Assembly (NCBI RefSeq): GCF_001642735.1
Contig: NZ_LWHM01000027.1
Coordinates: 62,001 to 126,000, forward strand
Direction: 5' to 3'
Length of the DNA: 64,000 nt
From: Pseudohongiella nitratireducens
GTDB taxonomy: Bacteria > Pseudomonadota > Gammaproteobacteria > Pseudomonadales > Pseudohongiellaceae
Shown here: positions 54,046 to 62,344 of the stretch, piece by piece
Layout: every line of letters begins with the position of its first letter
Position numbering within the stretch: position 1 is the first letter of the stretch
Notes under the pieces: generated by a model
Told to the model about the DNA's origin: nothing
Database searches by the model: none
The model's input: the letters and a program-made list of their open reading frames with translations, nothing else
Made by a program: the position numbers and the translations under genes

Positions 54046-55239
54046 CTAATCCTGATACCACTGAACGCGATTGCGACCCTTGTTTTTGGCGCTGTATAGC
54101 GCCTTGTCGGCCTGGTTCAGCATTTTCGACAGTGTTGTCTCTGTGTTCTGGTTCGAAGAGACAAGACCGATACTGGTGGTTGGCGTACTTGAGGTGAATT
54201 CAGGGTTATCAAGGTAGAGTTGCTGGAATTGCTCCCGCAGATTGTCAGCAAAGGCCTGCGCCGATTCGTGGCTGCTCTCTGGCAATAAAATGGCAAATTC
54301 TTCACCACCAATGCGCCCTGCTACAGTAGTGTTATCAGACAGAGACTGAATGATCTGGCCAAAATCCCGGATCACTCTATCACCCGTTCCATGACCATAT
54401 AAGTCGTTGATACTTTTGAAGCGGTCCAGGTCAGCAAGCAGTAAAACGGAGATAGTCGCATTCGTTTTACTGCGCTGCAGAGCTTGTTCTGCACCTTCTT
54501 CAAATCCACGGCGGTTACTGAGTTTTGACAGACTGTCGGTAATTGCCTCCTTCTTAAGGTCATCCATCAAATCCAGTGAAACAGATACCATCAATGCAAT
54601 CGCCATGGTGATGGCCATCACGATAAAGCTGAAATGCACCAGCCCCCAGTAGGTAGACTGATCAAGCGCGTTGTAGGTGTCCGTTCCATCTGGTGTCCAA
54701 AACGCCATCAATGGGCGGATGATGAATATCGCCAGGGAGAAAATCATGACCCATAACAACAGGCGGTCAGAGAAGCGGTTTTGCATACCGGAAGAGAACT
54801 GCTTTAGCGGCAGAAATATCATCAGGTTCAAGGCGATGCTGGCCACCGCAATGCGTGCTACCAGGTTGGGGCTGACCAGTAAAAACCACACGAGTATAGC
54901 CATGGCAGAGAGCAAGGTGGTTGACATACTTATCCAGGGAATGGCTATTTTGTTTCGCTGCAAAGGCGCCACCAATATGGTGGCAACGCCCAGCAGAAAG
55001 CACAGATTGGAGGCGATACGCTGGGCATTCATGAGCCAGGGAGGGAAGGTATCCTGAAACAGGAAGCCAAACGCAGTCAGTAAGTAACCCAGTGATGCTG
55101 TCAGGATATAAGACAGTTCACGCTTTTTTAGCCAAAGCACGAAAAAGGCAGCAAACAAGATGATGCCTGTAGTGGGGCTGAGTAATGAAATCAGGAACTG
55201 ACCTGACAATGGAGCTCTCCAGGATGCCCTTTGTGGCAT
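54046..55239 (-). CDS. Membrane diguanylate cyclase
   Basis: 397 aa. N-terminal 220 residues form about seven hydrophobic helices (FLISLLSPTTGIILFAAFFV, IFSLAIFIIRPLMAF and others), a MASE-like sensor. C-terminal GGDEF domain: DRFKSINDLYGHGTGDRVIR, VAGRIGGEEFAILLPES. The inhibitory RxxD site is missing (DNTT in that place), unlike the cyclase at 43225-45207. Confidence 0.92.
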   Translation of the reverse strand: MPQRASWRAPLSGQFLISLLSPTTGIILFAAFFVLWLKKRELSYILTASLGYLLTAFGFLFQDTFPPWLMNAQRIASNLCFLLGVATILVAPLQRNKIAIPWISMSTTLLSAMAILVWFLLVSPNLVARIAVASIALNLMIFLPLKQFSSGMQNRFSDRLLLWVMIFSLAIFIIRPLMAFWTPDGTDTYNALDQSTYWGLVHFSFIVMAITMAIALMVSVSLDLMDDLKKEAITDSLSKLSNRRGFEEGAEQALQRSKTNATISVLLLADLDRFKSINDLYGHGTGDRVIRDFGQIIQSLSDNTTVAGRIGGEEFAILLPESSHESAQAFADNLREQFQQLYLDNPEFTSSTPTTSIGLVSSNQNTETTLSKMLNQADKALYSAKNKGRNRVQWYQD

Positions 55240-55318
55240 GCAGGTTTAGATAAGTTAAGGACGTAAAAAGCGGGCGAACCTATAATACACAATAGGGCCG
55301 AGAGTGTCCGTAGTGATC

Positions 55319-55357
55319 AACCGCCACGACCCCAGAACTGCTAAGGTTGTGGCGGTT
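55319..55357. terminator. Strong hairpin after the quinone-reductase-like gene
   Basis: AACCGCCACGACC (55319-55331) pairs with GGTTGTGGCGGTT (55345-55357), a 13-bp stem with one G-U pair and a 13-nt loop. No T-run follows on either strand, so it may stabilise the transcript end rather than terminate alone. Confidence 0.55.
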
Positions 55358-55395
55358 ATTGAGGTGGTATGTAAAAACCGATGATCAATGGGTTT

Positions 55396-56373
55396 TTACG
55401 GATGAACCAGGATTTTACCGGCTTTTCCGGCCTTTAGGCTGGCATTGACCGCATCCACGATATTATCAACGGCAAATTCACCGCCTGAGGGCAGATGAAG
55501 TTTTTGCTGTGCCGCCAGTGAAACAAGTTCGCCCATCAGGCGGGCACGTTCCTCATGAGGCATCTCATTGATAATGCGCGCTCCCCAAAAGCCTTTGACG
55601 ACAATGTGGTTGGAGATCACTTTGCTGGCGTTTAGCTGTAGAGGTTCCCCGGTGGCAGAACCAAAGACGACCAGTAACCCGTCAACACCCAGCAAGTCAG
55701 CCACATCAGCGACCACAGCCCCTCCCACAGAATCGATGGCAGCCTGGGCGCCATTCTCGCCCAGAATTTGCTGTGCTTTTTCCTGCCAGCCTGCATCATC
55801 AGTAGAGAGTACATGCTCGCCGCCGTGGTCTTTAACAGCCTGAATCGCATCTGATCTGCGTACCAGATTTAATACATTCAGGCCACGTTCGCGGGCCATG
55901 TCGATGAACAGCTTACCAACCGTGCCGTTAGCCGCGGTCTGGATAACCCAGTCACCTTCTTTCACGTCCAGGAACTCAAGCAGTGTGATCGTGGAGAAAG
56001 GCATGGCGACCAGTTGCGAAGCCACAGTGTCGGATACCTCTTCCGGTACCGGAATCAGACCTGACGCAAGTGCGATGAAGAAATCGGCCCAGGTGCCCAA
56101 AACACCTGCAGCCACCACTCTCTTGCCAACCAGTGTTTCATCACCCCCGGGAGCCACCGACTCCACGACACCAACGGCCTCCGAGCCGGCAAGTGCTGGC
56201 AACTCTGGTTTGATGCCATAGCTGCCGCGGATGGTCCACAGGTCGTGATTATGGATGGGAGAATAGATTGTCCGAATAACCACTTGGCCGATATCGGCCT
56301 CTGGCTTATCCATGTCGATCACTTTAAGTACGTCCCTGGGCTCACCGAATTGAGTATAACTTGCTGCTTTCAT
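55396..56373 (-). CDS. MDR-family NAD(P)H:quinone oxidoreductase-like protein
   Basis: 325 aa medium-chain dehydrogenase without the catalytic zinc cysteines. N-terminal KAASYTQFGEPRDVLKVIDM, GSYGIKPELPALAGSEAVGV, then the Rossmann part VKEGDWVIQTAANGTVGKLF and VDSVGG-like IDSVGGAVVADVADLL. It resembles quinone reductase or trans-2-enoyl-CoA reductase members; substrate unknown. The ATG at 56373 has AAGGA 7 bp upstream. Confidence 0.82.
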   Translation of the reverse strand: MKAASYTQFGEPRDVLKVIDMDKPEADIGQVVIRTIYSPIHNHDLWTIRGSYGIKPELPALAGSEAVGVVESVAPGGDETLVGKRVVAAGVLGTWADFFIALASGLIPVPEEVSDTVASQLVAMPFSTITLLEFLDVKEGDWVIQTAANGTVGKLFIDMARERGLNVLNLVRRSDAIQAVKDHGGEHVLSTDDAGWQEKAQQILGENGAQAAIDSVGGAVVADVADLLGVDGLLVVFGSATGEPLQLNASKVISNHIVVKGFWGARIINEMPHEERARLMGELVSLAAQQKLHLPSGGEFAVDNIVDAVNASLKAGKAGKILVHP

Positions 56374-56593
56374 GATCATTTCCTTGTTTTTACAGGTAAT
56401 AATTTATCAGACCAGGATTCGTTGAATAAGTGCCTGAACCTGTATGTGAGGGAATAAGACATGGGGGCAGTACGTTCAAATTACAACAGTCGTCTAGTGA
56501 CTGTCTCATTAACGGACAATGTGGACTTTGCATCCATTGGCCGATTCTGAGAGTATGAAGACGCAAGATAGCTAGACAGGAAAATGGACTAAC

Positions 56594-56610
56594 ACAGGTC
56601 TTGGACCTGT
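56594..56610 (+). repeat. Perfect inverted repeat before the DUF1328 gene
   Basis: ACAGGTC-TTG-GACCTGT, immediately upstream of the AGGGAGA ribosome binding site. It could be an operator or an RNA hairpin. Confidence 0.6.
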
Positions 56611-56622
56611 AGGGAGAAAACC

Positions 56623-56796
56623 ATGTTAGGTTGGGCTATTACATTTCTTATTGTAGCTTTGATTGCAGGCGTACTGGGCTTTACTGGTATCGCCGGGGCT
56701 GCAGTTGAGATCGCACAGATTCTATTCTTTATCTTTATTATCCTTTTCGTTATCGCCATGATCGCGAGGGCTGTGAAAGGTAAACCTCCGCTATAG
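56623..56796 (+). CDS. DUF1328 (YtjA-type) small membrane protein
   Basis: 57 aa with two transmembrane helices: [20 protein letters not shown] then [20 protein letters not shown] and a short basic tail [10 protein letters not shown]. The wording [24 protein letters not shown] is diagnostic of the DUF1328 family, often stress-linked. AGGGAGA precedes the ATG. Confidence 0.92.
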   Translation: MLGWAITFLIVALIAGVLGFTGIAGAAVEIAQILFFIFIILFVIAMIARAVKGKPPL

Positions 56797-56811
56797 AGGT
56801 AGCTTGCATTA

Positions 56812-56843
56812 GTAGCAGGCCGGCCTAACGGCTGGCCTGCTAC
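56812..56843 (+). terminator. Hairpin terminator after the DUF1328 gene
   Basis: GTAGCAGGCCGGCC pairs with GGCTGGCCTGCTAC around a TAAC loop, 14 bp with one G-T pair. No clear T-run follows. Confidence 0.6.
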
Positions 56844-57005
56844 CATTAAACAATCGCATCCACATTTATTGCCAATCTTGTACTCATCACTTCAAATACC
56901 TTCCAGTACTGCTTAATAGAACACAAATTTCTTGTGTTACGCGATTAAGAAATCGTTGGAAAATCGTTAAGAAATAAAAAAGCTTCCGATAACCTAGATC
57001 AGAAA

Positions 57006-57021
57006 TGTGATCTGTTTCACA
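57006..57021. promoter_or_regulatory. CRP-type binding site upstream of the SCO gene
   Basis: TGTGATCTGTTTCACA, an exact TGTGA-N6-TCACA site 98 bp before the SCO start. The surrounding 56844-57118 is A+T-rich, with no gene; another 7-bp inverted repeat AACACAA/TTGTGTT is at 56920-56938. Confidence 0.65.
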
Positions 57022-57118
57022 ACTTTGTACGTATTCGTATGACTAAATAATTGCTGCGTACAGACAAATTGCTACGCCAACGAATTCGTTATCTGAGACT
57101 CTGGTAGAAGTGATCGCC

Positions 57119-57688
57119 ATGCAGAAACTCTCACTCTTGTTCTTGTTGATAGCCTGTGTGCTGCTGGCATTTGCCTTGCCATTATTGCCAGCCGTGGTCG
57201 ATGGTGATGAGTTTTACGGGTTAAGCGTGACCAATGATGTGCCTTCATTACCGTTACCAGTCTCTGATACGGAGGCGGACCTGCGAGTGGTTTTCTTTGG
57301 TTATCGTTCCTGTGCAACGGTGTGCCCGGTTCAGTTCGGCAACATGATGCAATTGCAAAAGCGTCTGCAAGGGCTGGCGGTTGAGTTTGTGTTTGTGACG
57401 CTCGACCCTGAACGCGATACCGACCAGTTGTTGAAAGAAACGGCAGAGCAGTTAGGACCACAGTTTGTGACATTTCGCCCGCAGAGTACCCGTGCTGCTC
57501 AAAAACTGGCGCTGGCCTATGGTGATACAGCGGCACGCGTTCAACATCGATCGGGATACGATTTCGATCACAGTGCCAATTTGTATGTCGTGACTGGACG
57601 CTGGCAGCGGCAACTGATTTATGCGCGCCACGACCTGAATATCGACAGGGTAGAAAACGATTTGCGCCAATTATTGGCAGCACGCTAG
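57119..57688 (+). CDS. SCO1/SenC-family copper chaperone-like protein
   Basis: 189 aa. N-terminal membrane anchor (LLFLLIACVLLAFALPLLPA), then a thioredoxin fold with the copper motif GYRSCATVCPVQFG (CxxxC) near residue 65 and the third ligand histidine in DFDHSANLYVV near 150; FVTLDPERDTDQLL is typical of SCO. These proteins help insert copper in cytochrome c oxidase or act as thiol reductases. No oxidase genes adjoin. The ATG at 57119 has AGAAG 8 bp upstream. Confidence 0.88.
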   Translation: MQKLSLLFLLIACVLLAFALPLLPAVVDGDEFYGLSVTNDVPSLPLPVSDTEADLRVVFFGYRSCATVCPVQFGNMMQLQKRLQGLAVEFVFVTLDPERDTDQLLKETAEQLGPQFVTFRPQSTRAAQKLALAYGDTAARVQHRSGYDFDHSANLYVVTGRWQRQLIYARHDLNIDRVENDLRQLLAAR

Positions 57689-57716
57689 TACCGATTTTTA
57701 ACAGGATTTATCACGA

Positions 57717-59234
57717 ATGATGAACGCTGCAGTGCTACATGATCAGGCTAGAGAAGATATGTTAAAGAGCGACAGGCAGCTGCTGGTCATTCTCATGCTG
57801 CATTTTCCGGTGGTGGCATTTCTGGTGCCCATTAATTATGGCACCACAATGTTTACTCTGCTGGCCACTGTGCTGGTGTGTATCATTGCACTTGCAGCTT
57901 ACTGGCTGCTTCGCGGTACACGATATTGCTCAATTGTATTTTCCCTCTGTCTGATGCTGTTTTCTGCGATTATGATCCAGGCTCAGCTGGGCCGGATAGA
58001 AATGCATTTCCATATTTTTGCGGCATTGGCGTTGCTGACGATATATCGGGACTGGTTGCCGGTGGTCATTGCAGCGGGGTTCATCGCGCTTCATCACCTG
58101 TTTCTCACGGCGTTGCAGTTAAGTGGCGCATCATTGGGGGCAATGCCGCTGATGGTATACAACTATGGGTGTAGCTGGGGTATTGCGTTCATGCATGCTG
58201 CCTTCGTAGTGTTTGAAGCGGCTATTCTGATTTTCTTTGCTTTACGGATGGGTGCGGAGCGAGAACAATCCTATCGCATGATTGCACTGATTCATGCGTT
58301 TTCCAACGACAAGGACTTGAGCGAAAGGTTATCGGGTGAAGCCGTAACGGTTCGAACCTTCAATGACATGCTTGATCAGTTTAGCGGTTTGATTTCCCGA
58401 CTTCGGGACTTGTCGACGTTATTGCTAAGCAATGCGAATCACCTGAATCAGGTCAGCAGTAAAACGGGAGAGATTGTCAGTTTCCAGCAAGCCCAAATGG
58501 AGCAGGCCGCCGCTGCGACGCATCAGATGTCGACCAGTATCCAGGACGTTTCTGGTAATGCGCACAGAGCCTCTCAGGCTGCGATTGAGGCGACTGAAGG
58601 TGCAGAGCAGGGCAGTCAGCGCATGGTTGAGGCTGTCAGCCTGACCCAAAATACCAAACAGGTATTGGAGCAGGCATTACTGGCTGTGAAAGAACTGGAG
58701 AGCAAGGTCGGTGCAATTACCACGCTAAGTGATCAGATCAATGATATTTCCGAGCAGACCAACTTGCTGGCACTGAATGCGGCCATTGAAGCGGCACGCG
58801 CTGGTGAGTCCGGGCGGGGCTTTTCCGTGGTTGCAGACGAGGTACGCTCACTGTCGCGGCGCACTTACGAATTCACCAATGAAATACGGCAGACCACGGG
58901 TGAACTGAAAACGGTGTCAGATAGTGCTATTGATGCTATTGAAAGAGGGCAGTCACATGCTTCGGAAACCAATGATGCGGTAGCTGAAACCCGACGCGTT
59001 ATCGAAGTGGTGCAACAGGCCATTCATGCAGTCAGTGATATGAACACGCAAATAGCCGCCGCCAGCGAACAGCAGGCTGCCACTTCCTCAGAGATCAACC
59101 GCAATATCCACCAGGTGGTGGATCGGAACGGCGACATAGTGGCAGAGACCGGAAAGTTGAATGCCATGGCGCGCGAACTGGATGCGTCCATCGAGCAGCT
59201 GGAACAGGCAGTAGGTCATTATCGAACCGAGTAG
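57717..59234 (+). CDS. Methyl-accepting chemotaxis protein with multi-helix membrane sensor
   Basis: 505 aa. Residues 20-190 hold about six transmembrane helices and no large periplasmic domain ([39 protein letters not shown] and others), so the signal is probably sensed in the membrane. The signalling domain follows, with the hairpin tip [20 protein letters not shown] and [18 protein letters not shown] near 355. AAGGA-like ACAGGA lies about 10 bp before the ATG. No other chemotaxis genes are near. Confidence 0.93.
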   Translation: MMNAAVLHDQAREDMLKSDRQLLVILMLHFPVVAFLVPINYGTTMFTLLATVLVCIIALAAYWLLRGTRYCSIVFSLCLMLFSAIMIQAQLGRIEMHFHIFAALALLTIYRDWLPVVIAAGFIALHHLFLTALQLSGASLGAMPLMVYNYGCSWGIAFMHAAFVVFEAAILIFFALRMGAEREQSYRMIALIHAFSNDKDLSERLSGEAVTVRTFNDMLDQFSGLISRLRDLSTLLLSNANHLNQVSSKTGEIVSFQQAQMEQAAAATHQMSTSIQDVSGNAHRASQAAIEATEGAEQGSQRMVEAVSLTQNTKQVLEQALLAVKELESKVGAITTLSDQINDISEQTNLLALNAAIEAARAGESGRGFSVVADEVRSLSRRTYEFTNEIRQTTGELKTVSDSAIDAIERGQSHASETNDAVAETRRVIEVVQQAIHAVSDMNTQIAAASEQQAATSSEINRNIHQVVDRNGDIVAETGKLNAMARELDASIEQLEQAVGHYRTE

Positions 59235-59609
59235 CAAAGTAAGCAGACAACAGGGTCAGGGAAGGTCGACTTGTTTAGTCTCGGGTAACTCATCACTTAA
59301 TCTGCGATGAAGAGTTCTTCGGACTTTACTATGCACGCATTGAATGACATTAGGCAATATTACTCAATATTCTGGATCTGCTCATTGAGTAGCGGTCTAG
59401 ACCCTCGAAAAATCAATAAGTTACCGAAAAGAAACCGTTCAAAAATGCCTGTTTGCCCACCAAACTGCCCACCACTTGCCTATGGCTTTTACTAAATCTT
59501 AGTGGTTAGCAATGGAAAAACAGTGCCGTTTTTATGCTGCTGTTAGAGCTAAAACATAGCAGTTTTGAAGGGCTTTATCGAGTGATTTTTCAACACCTCA
59601 TCCGTTAGC
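59235..59609. other. Left edge of the accessory island
   Basis: About 375 bp without a convincing gene, and visibly more A+T-rich than the DNA to the left. It holds the palindrome GGTCTAGACC (59394-59403) and a direct repeat TGCCCACCA (59454-59462 and 59466-59474). These resemble recombination arm sites but no integrase is in the window. Confidence 0.4.
59454..59474. repeat. Direct repeat TGCCCACCA
   Basis: Two exact 9-base copies with a 12-base period. A partial copy, GCCCACCAAA, recurs near 63534-63543 at the right side of the hip operon. Confidence 0.6.
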
Positions 59610-59666
59610 GGATACAATAGTATCCAATTTCTGTTTTATTTAGCTATAATGGATATAACTGTATCC
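59610..59666 (+). promoter_or_regulatory. hipBA promoter with two HipB-type operators
   Basis: Two 16-bp palindromes: GGATACAATAGTATCC (59610-59625) and GGATATAACTGTATCC (59651-59666), both GGATA-N6-TATCC with centres 41 bp (four helical turns) apart. TATAAT at 59645-59650 abuts the second operator. E. coli HipB also binds TATCC/GGATA words (inverted order), so autorepression is likely. Confidence 0.82.
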
Positions 59667-59681
59667 ACTCGGTCTTTGCGG

Positions 59682-59972
59682 ATGAATTTTACCTTACTTG
59701 ATGATACCGATGTAAGCCAAGCCTATGCGGCTTATTTACGTGAGTTACGAAAGCAGGCAAAGCTGTCACGAGCGGCGCTTGCTGAGCGAAGCTGTGTACC
59801 TGCGGCCACCATTAAGAAATTTGAGCTGACCGGGCAAATTTCATTTCGCCAATTGCTGTTGCTATGGCAGACCCTTGATTCGCTAGAGAGGCTCTATCAA
59901 CTCACACAACCTAGCAAAGAACGGGTCACTATGCCCTCTAGTATTGATGAGGTGCTAAAAGATGAGTTTTAA
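59682..59972 (+). CDS. hipB: HipB-like XRE-family antitoxin
   Basis: 96 aa. Helix-turn-helix at about 20-70: AYLRELRKQAKLSRAALAER, PAATIKKFELTGQISFRQLL. An ATG at 59649 would lie on the -10 element and operator, so ATG 59682 is chosen. It overlaps hipA by 11 bp. Expected to bind the two upstream operators and neutralise HipA. Confidence 0.85.
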   Translation: MNFTLLDDTDVSQAYAAYLRELRKQAKLSRAALAERSCVPAATIKKFELTGQISFRQLLLLWQTLDSLERLYQLTQPSKERVTMPSSIDEVLKDEF

Positions 59973-61311
59973 ACCCATTCAAAAGCTCGCCGTGACTCGC
60001 ACCTTAAGTTCAGGTGAGCAGGTTGCAGTAGGGGTCTTGGCGCAGAATCGGCAAGGCGTTTTTTTCCAGTATGCAGACAGCTATTTGCAGCAGTTTGGCA
60101 ACTTATCACCTTTTACCTTGCATGCGAACGCGCAAGTTCAAGTCGCTCCTAAAGCGCCGCACCAAGGTGTGCATGGCGTATTTGGAGATTGTTTACCCGA
60201 TGGCTGGGGCATGCTGTTACAAGATCGTATTTTCCGGCAAAAGGGCATCCTACCTAATCAATTAACGGCGATGGATAGGTTAGCCTTTGTCGGTGATAAA
60301 GGCATGGGAGCATTGTCTTTTTCTCCGGTGTCTGAGTTTTCAGCCACCACGCACGCGGATATTGATTTAGCGACGTTAGGCTTAGAAGCACAAACGCTGT
60401 TCGATTCTTCGATGTCAGATTATATGGATGATAATCACGATGAGTTAGATGGGCATACTCAACAGGTGTTGGCCGCATTAGTCGCCGGAGGTAGTTCGGG
60501 TGGGGCAAGGCCTAAGGCACAAATTTATATGCCTGCTGGGGAAACTCAGCATTGTCGAACCTTTGCTCAGCCTGGAGATGAGGCCTGGCTGGTGAAGTTT
60601 ACCTCTAAAAATCTCGCACTTGGCCATGAAGAAGGTTTGTGTGAGGCGGTTTATTTACAAATGGCAGAACTTGCTAAGTGTCAACCGCCGCAATGGCAAC
60701 TCATTGAAGCACCACCTACAAGCGGTGCGTCTGCTTGGTTGGCGCTTAAGCGTTTTGATTATGTCACTGAACAGGCCGACTTAGGCAGAAAGCGCAGTGC
60801 AGGTCGATTGCATATGCACAGCGCTTGCGGGCTGCTGGATGCAGACTTTCGAACGCCAAGTTTAGATTACATTGATTTAATTAAAGCCAGCCGTCAGTTG
60901 TGTAAATCGCCAGCGGCTGGACAGCTGCAATTTCGCCGCGCCATTTTTAATTTGCTGTCGTCTAATCAAGACGACCACAGTAAAAACTGGGCGTTTTTGC
61001 AAGCGGATGACGGTCAATGGAACCCTGCACCTTTTTACGATGTTACCTACAGCCCGCATCCATTCAACGAACACGCCACTGCTTTCGGCGGTTATGGCAA
61101 AGCGCCATCGCTTAAGGTGATGCAAAAACTTGCTACTAGTGCTGGCTTTGCGAATTGGAATGATGCAAAGCAAGTTATTGAAGAAGTCGCAGAAGCCATC
61201 AGCCAATTTACGTATCTGGCACAGCAGCAAGGGATCAGTAAAACAACAATGTCCGTGATTGCTAAGACATTGGAGCAGCGTAAACAAGAAAATGCAGCGC
61301 TTTTTCTATAA
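59962..61311 (+). CDS. hipA: HipA-family serine/threonine kinase toxin
   Basis: 449 aa. N-terminal HipA domain (VGVLAQNRQGVFFQYADSYL, GVFGDCLPDGWG), a Gly/Ser-rich loop GGSSGGARPKAQI near residue 175, the catalytic loop SSNQDDHSKNWAFLQ near 335 and the metal aspartate FYDVTYSP near 358. E. coli HipA phosphorylates glutamyl-tRNA synthetase; the target here is unknown. Follows hipB as in E. coli. Confidence 0.9.
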   Translation: MSFKPIQKLAVTRTLSSGEQVAVGVLAQNRQGVFFQYADSYLQQFGNLSPFTLHANAQVQVAPKAPHQGVHGVFGDCLPDGWGMLLQDRIFRQKGILPNQLTAMDRLAFVGDKGMGALSFSPVSEFSATTHADIDLATLGLEAQTLFDSSMSDYMDDNHDELDGHTQQVLAALVAGGSSGGARPKAQIYMPAGETQHCRTFAQPGDEAWLVKFTSKNLALGHEEGLCEAVYLQMAELAKCQPPQWQLIEAPPTSGASAWLALKRFDYVTEQADLGRKRSAGRLHMHSACGLLDADFRTPSLDYIDLIKASRQLCKSPAAGQLQFRRAIFNLLSSNQDDHSKNWAFLQADDGQWNPAPFYDVTYSPHPFNEHATAFGGYGKAPSLKVMQKLATSAGFANWNDAKQVIEEVAEAISQFTYLAQQQGISKTTMSVIAKTLEQRKQENAALFL

Positions 61312-61329
61312 CAATAAGAAGGGACAGTA

Positions 61330-62334
61330 ATGAAGCTCGGCCGAAACGATCCTTGCCATTGTGGCAGTGGTAAAAAATTTAAACGTTGTTGTATGAGCAG
61401 CGTTTCCAAGCAACATGCCCAAGTCTTCGATGATGTTGAAACCATGCTTGCAATGAACCCAAATTTGAGTCTTGATGAACTCAATACCGCTTTGCAGCAC
61501 AAAGTGCAAGAACGCAATCATCAACCTCATCCCGATTTTTGTGGCTTAACGCCAACGCAAATGGCCAATTGGCTTTATGCGCCTTTTGATGAATTAAAGT
61601 GGGTGACAATTTGCACTCCCGACTCTCTTTCTGCCAGCCCAATAATGCGTTATCTAGCCCTCATTCTTGATGAGGCCATGGCGCAAGAAGGCTCCTTCAA
61701 AGCCACGAGTAAAGGCAACTTACCGGCTAAGTTGGTTAAACAGGCCAGTGAGTTATTGCCTGAGTTTGCCGTTGCTCAATTCGAACGTAGTATAAGCATC
61801 AGCGAGTTTTCGGGCAGCAACGAAGACAAATTTAATGCCTTGCACTACACCCGAGTGCTTGCCGAAATTAGCGGTATTATTTATCGACGTAGCGGCCGCT
61901 ACCATGTGAAAAAATCAGCGCAAAAGCAGTATCAGGTGTTAGGTATACAAGCATTTTTTAAACCTATGTTAGAAGCCGCCATCAGCAAATATAACTGGGG
62001 CTATTTGGACGGTTTTGAGTTTGATGCCGACTTGCGAACCTTTTGGCTGTTTATGCTGTGGCGTATTCAAAGCCACAGTAGTGTAGATCTGCTGGTTGAA
62101 GAGGTGAAAGTGGCTTTCCCAGATTTACTACAGGGTTTCCCAGCAGATGATTACTTCTCGCCGGAAAGAAACTTAAGCATACTCATCGAATCACGGTTTA
62201 TTGAGCGATTTTTACAGTTTTGGGGATTTGTGACCCTTGATCCAAGAAGTTTTTTAAACACGGAATCTGTTGGTAGGACGGTACAGGTACTGCCTTTATT
62301 GAAACAAACTTTTCAATTCACAATAAATACATAG
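61330..62334 (+). CDS. SEC-C motif protein of unknown function
   Basis: 334 aa. The N-terminus GRNDPCHCGSGKKFKRCCMS is a SEC-C zinc motif. The rest, from about residue 60, has no family I recognise; it is rich in aromatic residues and helical (NWLYAPFDELKWVTICT, FWLFMLWRIQSHSSVDLLVE). AAGGGA precedes the ATG 18 bp after hipA, so it belongs to the hip transcript. Confidence 0.7.
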   Translation: MKLGRNDPCHCGSGKKFKRCCMSSVSKQHAQVFDDVETMLAMNPNLSLDELNTALQHKVQERNHQPHPDFCGLTPTQMANWLYAPFDELKWVTICTPDSLSASPIMRYLALILDEAMAQEGSFKATSKGNLPAKLVKQASELLPEFAVAQFERSISISEFSGSNEDKFNALHYTRVLAEISGIIYRRSGRYHVKKSAQKQYQVLGIQAFFKPMLEAAISKYNWGYLDGFEFDADLRTFWLFMLWRIQSHSSVDLLVEEVKVAFPDLLQGFPADDYFSPERNLSILIESRFIERFLQFWGFVTLDPRSFLNTESVGRTVQVLPLLKQTFQFTINT

Positions 62335-62344
62335 CAAGGTCATC

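Noticed and set aside
59307-59495. Small ORF of 62 codons in the island edge
   Set aside because: Composition is unlike coding sequence, there is no ribosome binding site, and it spans the direct repeats.
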